A stretch of DNA of 5,541 bases, taken from contig JAUVQC010000103.1 of assembly GCA_030598305.1 (NCBI GenBank), positions 1 to 5,541 of the forward strand, written 5' to 3'. This DNA is from Actinomycetes bacterium. GTDB taxonomy: Bacteria > Actinomycetota > Acidimicrobiia > UBA5794. How positions within the stretch are numbered: the stretch's first letter is position 1; each line of letters opens with the position of its first letter. Both the position numbers and the translations under genes were made by a program. The notes below the pieces were generated by a model. That model saw nothing but the letters and a program-made list of their open reading frames with translations, had not been told where the DNA came from and made no database searches. This document shows positions 1-5,374 of this stretch, one piece after another.

Positions 1-48
1 CATGTTGTGCCAATAGCGTCTTCATACCCACTACATGTTGCGTGGTTG

Positions 49-81
49 CACGAGTGTAATTACATTCGTGTCACTCGTCAA
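49..81 (-). promoter_or_regulatory. Putative leftward sigma70-like promoter overlapped by a 22-bp palindrome
   Basis: On the minus strand TTGACG (81-76) and TACACT (58-53) are separated by 17 bases and match the -35 and -10 consensus at 5/6 and 4/6. Bases 49-70 form a near-perfect palindrome, CACGAGTGTAA against TTACATTCGTG, with one mismatched pair (54/65) and a perfect TGTAATTACA core. The palindrome covers the -10 and most of the spacer, where a dimeric repressor (for example of the TetR or GntR type) would block transcription. A start near 46 would give a leader of about 20 bases before the ATG at 25-23. No Shine-Dalgarno sequence is seen before that ATG. The regulator is unknown. Confidence 0.4.
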
Positions 82-181
82 CTCTTTCCGAAATCAGCCT
101 GCGAGAGACCGCTTCGGGGGAAGCTGCGTCATTTCTAGCGTTCGGGTGTGACACATTGCCACCCATGGTGCATGTCCTTTT

Positions 182-206
182 TCGCGAATCTGGCAACATT
201 TCGCGA
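182..206. repeat. Inverted repeat, 7-bp stem (TCGCGAA/TTCGCGA)
   Basis: TCGCGAA at 182-188 pairs perfectly with TTCGCGA at 200-206 around an 11-base loop. A run of five T (178-182) sits on its left, so for leftward transcription the stem would be followed by A rather than U. It therefore does not fit an intrinsic terminator for the leftward operon. It lies 21 bases from the larger repeat at 228-273. Confidence 0.6.
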
Positions 207-227
207 CCCAGACGCAAACCTGGATCA

Positions 228-273
228 TTCTGGCGTCCATACGCGCCATATACGGCCAGATTGGACGCCAGAA
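228..273. repeat. Inverted repeat, perfect 12-bp stem with 22-base loop
   Basis: TTCTGGCGTCCA (228-239) is the exact reverse complement of TGGACGCCAGAA (262-273), separated by 22 bases. It begins 14 bases past the TGA of the leftward MFS gene, where a transcript end or 3'-end stabilising hairpin would sit. No U-tract follows in the leftward direction (the next bases read TGATCC), so it is not a canonical Rho-independent terminator. It could be a U-less terminator, an mRNA-protecting hairpin, or a dispersed palindromic element. Inside it TGGCG (231-235) can pair alternatively with CGCCA (244-248). Confidence 0.65.
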
Positions 274-287
274 CGAAGGAGATGTTC

Positions 288-1703
288 TCAGGTCTTGGCT
301 CGCGTGCGCAGCGTTGCCCTGACGTCCTTGATATCGGTTGGGCACGTGTGGGCGGCCTTCCAATAGCACCAACCCGTCGGGAGGAAGAAGATCTGGAAGA
401 TCGAGAGCCCGAGCGCGAGGTTGAAAGGCGGCGGCAGTGTCCTGCTGAACACATCGGCGGTTACCGTCGTGAGCCCGGTGCCGACCGCCCTTCCGAGACC
501 GTTGACGAAGTTCCCTACGCCGAACACAGTTCCCCTGTGCTCTGGCAGATTCACATCTGAGATCAATGCGAACCAGTTGGGGGAGTCGGCCGAGGTGAGC
601 GCCAGGGCGATGAGCGCCGAGAGGAACGCGAGCGCGACCCATGGGTTCGTGACGATCGCTGTGAGGACCTCAGGGATGAACGTGGCCGTGCCCGCACCGT
701 CGGTCACTTCGAGGCCCCGAAGGGGCACCCAGAAGAAGAGGAGGAAGAACGGTATCGCTGCCACGATGCCGATGGCGGACACATATGCGCGACCCGAGAG
801 GTTCTTTCGTTGCCAGCGGTCACCGATGTGGCCAAAGAGGATGGAGAACAGGGCTCCGACGGTGAACAGCGCAGCGAAGAGTCCCCCGACCTGTTGGCCG
901 GTCGCCTGGGAGTACCCCTCTGCGATCACCTTCTCCTGATACAGCAAGGGGACCCAGATGAGTGACCCGTATGCAACCTGGGCTGTGAGTCCCTGCAGCA
1001 CGAGCCATCGATTTGTCCTGACCTCCATGAGACCCTTCAACTGGTCAACATCGATCTCGTGGTCGTACGTGCCTCCATCGGCATACAGCTCCTGAAGTTC
1101 TGGCTCGCTGTAGCCCCTCGGGGCGTCGAACGTGGTGAGGAAGAGCAGCGAGAACAGGAACCCGGCTCCCGCCAGAATGAAGAAAGGGGCGGAGTGGTTC
1201 TGAGCCCCGGCCTGGGACGCCAGAAGTGACCCGACAAGGGTTCCGATGCCCTGGCTGAGACCCCAGAACGACATCGCGAGACCACGCCGTTTCGGTGCGA
1301 CGAAGTCAGAGATGACCGAGAAGCCGACCGAAGCGATCGATCCGAGGCCGATACCGGCAATTACCTGGAGCCCGAACAGCGTCCAGTAAGAGGTGGTTAC
1401 ACCGGAGAGACCGACGGCGGCTGCCCATATGACGGTGCCCCACATGAGGAGCTTCTTGCGGTCCTGTGAGTCTGCGAGATAGCCCCATCCAACGGCTGTT
1501 ACAGCTGTGACGAGTATCTGTGCGCCGGTCAGAATCCCGATGGCGGCAGTGCTCGCTCCGAAGGTCTCCCTGAGCTGGGGCACCATCGATGGGATGAGGG
1601 CGATCGCGGCGTTGTCCAGCGACGCAAGGATCACGAACACGACGATCGTGTAGACCACGTGGCCTCGACCACCCCACCAAACGTGTGAATCGGGCGCTGT
1701 CAT
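288..1703 (-). CDS. MFS (major facilitator superfamily) transporter
   Basis: This is a 471-residue inner-membrane transporter with about 12 predicted helices, the usual MFS length. The signature motif A is at residues 74-85 (GYLADSQDRKKL), after helix 2. A degenerate copy (GHIGDRWQRK, 291-300) sits at the equivalent place in the second half. An acidic linker at about 191-232 separates the two six-helix bundles. The early DNAAIALIPSMVPQL stretch and the ISDFVAPKRRG loop (131-141) recall Spinster-like MFS members, but the substrate cannot be read from sequence. The ATG is kept because the first helix begins near residue 16. No Shine-Dalgarno precedes it; a 7-bp hairpin ends at the base before the ATG. 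A GTG at codon 16 is a less likely alternative. It is last in a leftward operon, 27 bases after the two-helix protein gene, so translation may depend on ribosomes leaving that gene. The family call is firm; the substrate and direction of transport are unknown. Confidence 0.93.
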   Translation of the reverse strand: MTAPDSHVWWGGRGHVVYTIVVFVILASLDNAAIALIPSMVPQLRETFGASTAAIGILTGAQILVTAVTAVGWGYLADSQDRKKLLMWGTVIWAAAVGLSGVTTSYWTLFGLQVIAGIGLGSIASVGFSVISDFVAPKRRGLAMSFWGLSQGIGTLVGSLLASQAGAQNHSAPFFILAGAGFLFSLLFLTTFDAPRGYSEPELQELYADGGTYDHEIDVDQLKGLMEVRTNRWLVLQGLTAQVAYGSLIWVPLLYQEKVIAEGYSQATGQQVGGLFAALFTVGALFSILFGHIGDRWQRKNLSGRAYVSAIGIVAAIPFFLLFFWVPLRGLEVTDGAGTATFIPEVLTAIVTNPWVALAFLSALIALALTSADSPNWFALISDVNLPEHRGTVFGVGNFVNGLGRAVGTGLTTVTADVFSRTLPPPFNLALGLSIFQIFFLPTGWCYWKAAHTCPTDIKDVRATLRTRAKT

Positions 1704-1721
1704 GTCTGCATCGTTGCAGAC
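1704..1721 (-). repeat. Perfect 7-bp hairpin/palindrome abutting the MFS start codon
   Basis: GTCTGCA (1704-1710) and TGCAGAC (1715-1721) are exact reverse complements around a 4-base loop. In the mRNA the stem occupies positions -1 to -18 before the MFS AUG, exactly where a ribosome would need single-stranded RNA. It may control MFS translation, with opening by ribosomes terminating at 1731, or act as a DNA operator for an internal promoter. No good internal promoter is seen. Confidence 0.55.
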
Positions 1722-1730
1722 GCCCGGTCG

Positions 1731-1994
1731 CTACTCGGTGGGTGGTGCCACCGGTGGATCAGCATCCACCACGGTGTCGTCCACGGTCTGAGCCGTGGGC
1801 TCATCGGCCTGCGGGCCCTTTCCAAAGGGAGCCCAGGCAGCGAGGATGAGTCCGAGCAGGAGTCCCAACAGCGGCAGGACCCACAGCAGGTCCGAGTGCA
1901 GTGGAATCACTCCGAAGAGGATGAGTGTGAGCCCACCGAACAGTCCGAACATGAATCCTGAGATGATGCCGAGAAATGGTCGACCCTTCATCAT
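1731..1994 (-). CDS. Small two-helix membrane protein, unknown function
   Basis: This 87-residue protein has two hydrophobic helices (about residues 8-29 and 35-56) joined by a short turn (PLHSDL). A roughly 30-residue acidic, proline-rich tail follows, ending VAPPTE. I do not recognise a named family. Its ATG overlaps the upstream stop as ATGA (1994-1991), so translation is probably coupled. An AGAAGG/AAGGTGG stretch (2005-1996) within the end of the upstream gene can serve as ribosome binding site. A second ATG follows immediately (1991-1989) and is equally well placed, which would shorten the protein by one residue. Lying between an exported anchored protein and an MFS transporter, it may be an accessory or assembly subunit. 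That is inference from position only. Confidence 0.8.
   Translation of the reverse strand: MMKGRPFLGIISGFMFGLFGGLTLILFGVIPLHSDLLWVLPLLGLLLGLILAAWAPFGKGPQADEPTAQTVDDTVVDADPPVAPPTE
1753..1770 (-). repeat. Perfect 7-bp hairpin in the 3' end of the two-helix protein gene
   Basis: GGTGGAT (1753-1759) and ATCCACC (1764-1770) pair perfectly around a 4-base loop, and a GGTGG/CCACC pair at 1741-1752 lies beside it. In the mRNA these stems fall in the codons for the acidic proline-rich tail, just upstream of the hairpin at the MFS start. Proline and valine codons in GC-rich DNA produce such pairings easily, so this may have no function. Confidence 0.4.
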
Positions 1995-2539
1995 GCCACC
2001 TTCTTCTTCATGCCGGCCCCAAGAGTCCCGATAGCGAATACGACCATGCCGGTCGCACTGATGATTGCTGCAGCTCCGGGATCACCGTCGAGCTTCATGG
2101 TCACCGCAACAGCACATGTCTGTCCCTGTTGTGTGTGCGCGGCCGAAACCTCGAGCTGCACACCACGGGGAACGAAACCCGGAACCTCATAGACATAGAC
2201 GCCACCGGCAGAGACTTCCTCGGTCGTGTCTGCCCAGCTGACAACTGCCCAGTTGAAGCGAGGAAGGCGAACTGAGACGTTCCCGGAGAAGGGGACCTCG
2301 TCATCGGGAGGTGGAAGGTTGATGCTTCCCTGATAGACCACTGAGTCTTCTTCCGGGACGGTAATGACATCGTCAAGCGGCGTGCTCTCGGTCACCTTCG
2401 TCCCATCGGAAAATTCGGCGCTTCCTGTACATCCACCCTGGAACACTTCAGCATTCGCCGGCGCGGCGAGACCGACCACCCAGAAAGATGTGATCGCTCC
2501 CAACAGCACGAGACTGGCTGTTCGTTGTCGATTTTGCAT
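1991..2539 (-). CDS. Exported protein with C-terminal membrane anchor, unknown function
   Basis: This 182-residue protein starts with a classical signal peptide: basic MQNRQR, a hydrophobic core to about residue 25, and the signal-peptidase I site ANA/EV after residue 30. A roughly 125-residue extracytoplasmic domain follows, poor in charge clusters and rich in Val, Ser and Pro, suggesting a beta-rich fold. Its only two cysteines (C37 and C142) bracket it and could form a disulphide. A single helix (about 155-176) and the basic end KKKVA then anchor it with the C-terminus in the cytoplasm. I do not recognise a named family. The frame stays open to an ATG at 2740, but the ATG at 2539 is chosen because it starts the signal peptide, has a GGAGGA ribosome site, and the longer form would run over the divergent gene. 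It is first in the operon and overlaps the next gene by ATGA. Confidence 0.85.
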   Translation of the reverse strand: MQNRQRTASLVLLGAITSFWVVGLAAPANAEVFQGGCTGSAEFSDGTKVTESTPLDDVITVPEEDSVVYQGSINLPPPDDEVPFSGNVSVRLPRFNWAVVSWADTTEEVSAGGVYVYEVPGFVPRGVQLEVSAAHTQQGQTCAVAVTMKLDGDPGAAAIISATGMVVFAIGTLGAGMKKKVA

Positions 2540-2550
2540 TGAATCCGCCT

Positions 2551-2556
2551 TCCTCC
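2551..2556 (-). promoter_or_regulatory. Ribosome binding site that fixes the 2539 start
   Basis: The minus strand reads GGAGGA 11 bases before the ATG at 2539, followed by a closer AGGCGG. This supports the short form of the exported protein over the upstream ATG at 2740. Confidence 0.7.
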
Positions 2557-2563
2557 AGACGCA

Positions 2564-2569
2564 ACCATA
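2564..2569 (-). promoter_or_regulatory. Possible -10 element for the leftward operon
   Basis: The minus strand reads TATGGT (2569-2564), fitting TAnnnT. Transcription would begin near 2557, just ahead of the GGAGGA ribosome site. No convincing -35 box lies 16-18 bases upstream, so this is a weak call. Confidence 0.3.
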
Positions 2570-2608
2570 GACCCTCAGGCCGTCCACGTCCGGGGATTTG
2601 ACCACGGC

Positions 2609-2614
2609 TAGCCT
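2609..2614 (+). promoter_or_regulatory. Predicted -10 element giving a leaderless transcript of the acyl-CoA synthetase gene
   Basis: TAGCCT occupies positions -12 to -7 relative to the ATG at 2621, the spacing typical of actinobacterial leaderless genes where transcription starts at the A of ATG. No Shine-Dalgarno sequence precedes the ATG (GCCTCCAAGC). The TAG within the motif is an in-frame stop, so no longer protein start exists. The motif lies within the palindrome GGCTAGCC (2606-2613). A TTGACC at 2598-2603 is too close to be its -35. Confidence 0.5.
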
Positions 2615-2620
2615 CCAAGC

Positions 2621-4453
2621 ATGACTCGCGGACCAGATCCTCGTCCACCAGTGTGGCTGCCGGATGAAACCACGATCGCTCACGCCAACTTGACCCACGC
2701 CATGGAGACAAGGGGCATCGACTCGTTTGCTGAGTTTCACAAGTGGTCCGTAAATGACCCTGACGGCTTCTGGTCGATGGTCATTGACGACATCGATATC
2801 AGATTCGATGTTGAGCCAACAGCGATTCGTGGGAGTGACGATGTCACTTCGCCCGAGTGGCTACCCGGCGCACGCATCAACATCGTGTCCTCATGTCTCG
2901 ACCATGATCCGGACGCGGTTGCCATCGTCTCCGCCGGACCCAGCGGATCAGAAGTGACGACTGTTGGTGAACTTTCGGTCCTCGTCGCCCGGTTCGCCGC
3001 GGGGTTTGCACGAGCAGGGTTCAGTGTCGGCGATGCCATTGCGATCGTGATGCCGATGAACAAGGAAGCTGTTGTTGCCTATCTCGGGATCATTGCCGGC
3101 GGGGGCGTGGTCGTATCGATCGCTGACTCGTTCGCCCCGGATGAGATCGCCACGCGGCTCCACATCTCTGATGCCGTCGCGGTCGTTACCCAGGTCGAAG
3201 CGGTCCGTGTGGGCAAGCGACTCCCGATGTACAGCAAGTGCGTCGAAGCAGGAGCGTCGCGATGCATCGTTGTGGGAAGCGGACCGCTGAGGGATGGCGA
3301 TACTGGCTGGGATGACTTCCTCGTGGAACACTGCGAGTTTGATCCCGTACCCCTGCCCGCATCAGCGCACACGAACATCCTGTTCTCATCGGGCACGACC
3401 GGGGACCCGAAGGCGATCCCGTGGGACCACACGACTCCGCTGAAGGCAGCCATGGATGGCCGCTATCACCACGACATCCATAGCGGCGATGTTGTTGCCT
3501 GGCCGACGAACCTTGGCTGGATGATGGGACCGTGGCTCATCTATGCCTCGCTGCTCAACGGCGCCACGATGGCCCTGTACGACGACGCTCCTACAACTCG
3601 TGGGTTCGTGGAGTTCGTGGAGGCAGCTGGCGTGACGATGCTCGGCATCGTCCCATCGATCGTGGCGACATGGCGATCGTTGGGCGTGCTGCACGCGGGC
3701 GACTGGATTTCGGTGAGAGTTCTTTCGTCCACAGGTGAAGCCTCCAACGCAGACGACTACGCGTGGCTGAGCGATGTGGCTGGGGGCATCCCCGTCATCG
3801 AATACTGCGGCGGTACCGAGATCGGTGGTGGTTACGTCACCTCGACGGTGCTGCATCCATCGATCCCTGCCTATTTCTCCACGCCTGCGCTCGGACTGGA
3901 CCTCGTACTCGTCGACGACCAAGGCATGGTCGGTGACATCGGAGAGGTGTTCCTCGTGCCACCATCGATGGGTCTGTCGGGTGAGCTCCTCAATATGGAT
4001 CACGCTGCGGTGTACTACGCAGGGGTGCCTGAGATCGGAAGGCCACTGCGACGCCACGGGGACCAGATGGAACGTGTTCGTGGTGGTTCTCTTCGTGCGC
4101 TGGGCCGCGTCGACGACACGATGAACCTTGGAGGGATCAAGGTCTCCTCCGCAGATCTCGAAGGAGCCATCAGCGACGTCGATGGTGTCACCGAGGTCGC
4201 TGCTGTCGCAGTTCCTCCTCCAGACGGTGGTCCCGACCGTCTCGTCGTCTTTGCCGTCCCGTCCCACGAGGGGTCCGACGTTGATGCGCTGCGTTCTGCA
4301 ATGCAACAGCTCGTCCGTAGCCGGTTGAACCCCCTCTTCAAAGTGCACGAGGTGGTCCTCATTGACGCGCTCCCGCGCACCGCGTCGCACAAGGTTATGC
4401 GGCGTACCCTGCGCTCTGGTTACGCGGCGAGCGAAGCCCTGAGTGGGTCGTAG
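2621..4453 (+). CDS. Acyl-CoA synthetase (AMP-forming), AAE17/AAE18-like
   Basis: This 610-residue adenylate-forming enzyme should activate a carboxylic acid with ATP to an acyl-adenylate, then transfer it to CoA, in the cytoplasm. An acetyl-CoA-synthetase-type N-terminal cap spans about residues 10-85 (FHKWSVNDPDGFW, WLPGARIN). The core carries the P-loop FSSGTTGDPKAIPW (255-268), the adenine motif YCGGTEIGGG (395-404), the ribose-binding RRHGD with Asp481, and the hinge GRVDDTMNLGGIK (495-507). The catalytic A10 lysine is K591 in TASHKVMRR. The blocks KAIPWDHTTP, WPTNLGWMMGP and GEASNADDY closely match, from memory, Arabidopsis AAE17 and AAE18. AAE18 activates 2,4-dichlorophenoxybutyrate in peroxisomes. 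The plant proteins are roughly 100 residues longer at the N-terminus. The true substrate here is unknown; acetate or acetoacetate is not assured. All catalytic motifs are intact. The start is the first ATG after an in-frame TAG. It is the first gene of a pair with the Clp1-like gene. Confidence 0.93.
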   Translation: MTRGPDPRPPVWLPDETTIAHANLTHAMETRGIDSFAEFHKWSVNDPDGFWSMVIDDIDIRFDVEPTAIRGSDDVTSPEWLPGARINIVSSCLDHDPDAVAIVSAGPSGSEVTTVGELSVLVARFAAGFARAGFSVGDAIAIVMPMNKEAVVAYLGIIAGGGVVVSIADSFAPDEIATRLHISDAVAVVTQVEAVRVGKRLPMYSKCVEAGASRCIVVGSGPLRDGDTGWDDFLVEHCEFDPVPLPASAHTNILFSSGTTGDPKAIPWDHTTPLKAAMDGRYHHDIHSGDVVAWPTNLGWMMGPWLIYASLLNGATMALYDDAPTTRGFVEFVEAAGVTMLGIVPSIVATWRSLGVLHAGDWISVRVLSSTGEASNADDYAWLSDVAGGIPVIEYCGGTEIGGGYVTSTVLHPSIPAYFSTPALGLDLVLVDDQGMVGDIGEVFLVPPSMGLSGELLNMDHAAVYYAGVPEIGRPLRRHGDQMERVRGGSLRALGRVDDTMNLGGIKVSSADLEGAISDVDGVTEVAAVAVPPPDGGPDRLVVFAVPSHEGSDVDALRSAMQQLVRSRLNPLFKVHEVVLIDALPRTASHKVMRRTLRSGYAASEALSGS

Positions 4454-4470
4454 TATCTGGGTGAGCGATC

Positions 4471-4477
4471 GAGGAGG
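4471..4477 (+). promoter_or_regulatory. Strong Shine-Dalgarno for the Clp1-like gene
   Basis: GAGGAGG lies six bases before the ATG at 4484, inside the 30-base gap after the acyl-CoA synthetase stop. It fixes the start. No terminator or promoter is visible in the gap, so the two genes are probably one transcript. Confidence 0.8.
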
Positions 4478-4483
4478 TCCCTG

Positions 4484-5371
4484 ATGGGGGGCGACGAGCC
4501 ATACGGTGCGTTGCGCGAGCGGGTCAGAGGTCTGGACGGCGTCGTCATGGTCATCGGCGATGCAGAGACGGGGAAGACGACTCTTGCCCAGATGTTGCTC
4601 CGAGACGCCGTTGAGCACGGTCGCACGGTCGCCTATGTCGATGGCGATGTCGCTGCGGCAACTGTTGGACCCATTGGATGCGTTGGACTGAAGGTCCTGT
4701 CGTCCCTTGATGATTGTGATGCTCTCAATTCGCCAGATGAGCTGAGATTTGTCGGTGCTGCCGAGCCGAACGGGGTCGTCCTTCCGCACGTTGTCGCGGT
4801 CACCGCACTCATCGACATTGCCAAGGAGCGCGCTGGCCTTGTCATCTGTGACACGACCGGGGTCGTAACGGGTGTTGTGGGACAGACACTCAAGTATCAC
4901 CTCGTCGAGCTTGCCCAGCCGGCACTCGTCATCGCGATCAGGAGGGGCGAGGAACTCGACCCGGTGATCGGCATGTTGCGGCGCTTCCTCTCGGCGCGTG
5001 TTGCCGAGGTCGATCCCCCGATCGATCTCGTGGCGGGATCGCCGCTCGACAGGCAGGACACTCGGGCTGATGCGCTCCGAGCGAACCTTGGTGAGGATCC
5101 GCCCCGGTGGCGTGTGCAAACGACTGTCTTTGCTCCGACCCTGCCCGATGGATTCGATGTCAGTCGGCTTGATGGCATGCTCGTCGGTGTCCAGGACGAG
5201 CGCGGCAGGTGTCTCGGTCTTGGTGTACTTGAACATGTCGACGGATCAGTCAAGGTCGCAACCCGGTACGGCGACGAGATGCGTGGCCTCAGGCTCGGCT
5301 CGATTCGGGTCGACCTCGACACCTTCGCGACGAGTCGCGTGCGTCTCCGCGAATTGATTTTCGGGGTCTGA
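4484..5371 (+). CDS. Clp1/Grc3-family P-loop protein, putative polynucleotide 5'-hydroxyl kinase
   Basis: This 295-residue protein resembles the Clp1/Grc3/NOL9 family, whose active members phosphorylate 5'-OH ends of RNA or DNA using ATP. Walker A is GDAETGKT (25-32). A D-x-D block, YVDGDVAAATVGPIG (51-65), follows and corresponds to the family's DxDxGQ clasp. The Walker B region is LVICDTTGVVTGVVGQTLK (119-137), a close match to archaeal members, leading into LAQPALVIAI. The C-terminal part (about 210-295) has the family's small beta domain, with LVGVQDERGRCLGLGVLE and the late GLRLGSIRVD. The length fits compact bacterial or archaeal versions lacking the N-terminal domain of eukaryotic Clp1. 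The usual Gly-Gln of the clasp is Ala57-Ala58 here, so activity is uncertain. Family members in bacteria are uncommon and poorly understood. The gene follows the acyl-CoA synthetase gene by 30 bases. The family call is good; the substrate and role are unknown. Confidence 0.82.
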   Translation: MGGDEPYGALRERVRGLDGVVMVIGDAETGKTTLAQMLLRDAVEHGRTVAYVDGDVAAATVGPIGCVGLKVLSSLDDCDALNSPDELRFVGAAEPNGVVLPHVVAVTALIDIAKERAGLVICDTTGVVTGVVGQTLKYHLVELAQPALVIAIRRGEELDPVIGMLRRFLSARVAEVDPPIDLVAGSPLDRQDTRADALRANLGEDPPRWRVQTTVFAPTLPDGFDVSRLDGMLVGVQDERGRCLGLGVLEHVDGSVKVATRYGDEMRGLRLGSIRVDLDTFATSRVRLRELIFGV

Positions 5372-5374
5372 AGC

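Larger units (their letters stand above)
1..287. other. Non-coding left flank with promoter-like and inverted-repeat signals
   Basis: No convincing gene lies here. Frame +1 is open from base 1 to a TAG at 136-138 (45 codons), but its third positions lack the GC bias of the real genes and it crosses the palindrome at 49-70, so I do not call it. On the minus strand an ATG at 25-23 opens a frame reading MKTLLAQH that runs off the left edge; it could be the first codons of a leftward gene. The first 80 bases look more AT-rich than the rest of the window. The remaining content is the promoter-like signal at 49-81 and the inverted repeats at 182-273. A short GCTTC/GAAGC hairpin at 111-124 is too small to interpret. 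Confidence 0.6.

Noticed and set aside
1..138. A frame open from the left edge on the plus strand, possibly the end of an upstream gene
   Set aside because: Forty-five open codons can occur by chance, third-position GC bias is absent, and the frame contains the palindrome and promoter-like signal. It cannot be fully excluded without flanking sequence.
94..642. A 182-codon minus-strand frame overlapping the MFS gene end
   Set aside because: Its right part is an out-of-frame reading of the MFS gene and its left part crosses the inverted-repeat cluster. The product is Arg-rich and featureless.
421..939. A 172-codon plus-strand frame inside the MFS gene
   Set aside because: It is the complement of a conserved MFS coding region and gives a low-complexity Arg/Pro/Ser-rich product with no recognisable domain.
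1215..1225. An 11-base copy of the 263-273 repeat arm (GGACGCCAGAA) inside the MFS gene
   Set aside because: It encodes ordinary transmembrane-region residues, has no partner arm nearby, and is short enough to be coincidence.
1991..2740. A 249-residue version of the exported protein starting at 2740
   Set aside because: The extra 67 residues would overlap the divergent gene and put the signal peptide in the middle. The ATG at 2539 has a ribosome site and begins the signal peptide.
3386..5236. A 616-codon open frame on the minus strand, antisense to both rightward genes
   Set aside because: It spans two well-supported genes and the gap between them. Its product is rich in Arg, His and Asp with no domain or membrane pattern, as expected when GC-biased codons suppress antisense stops.
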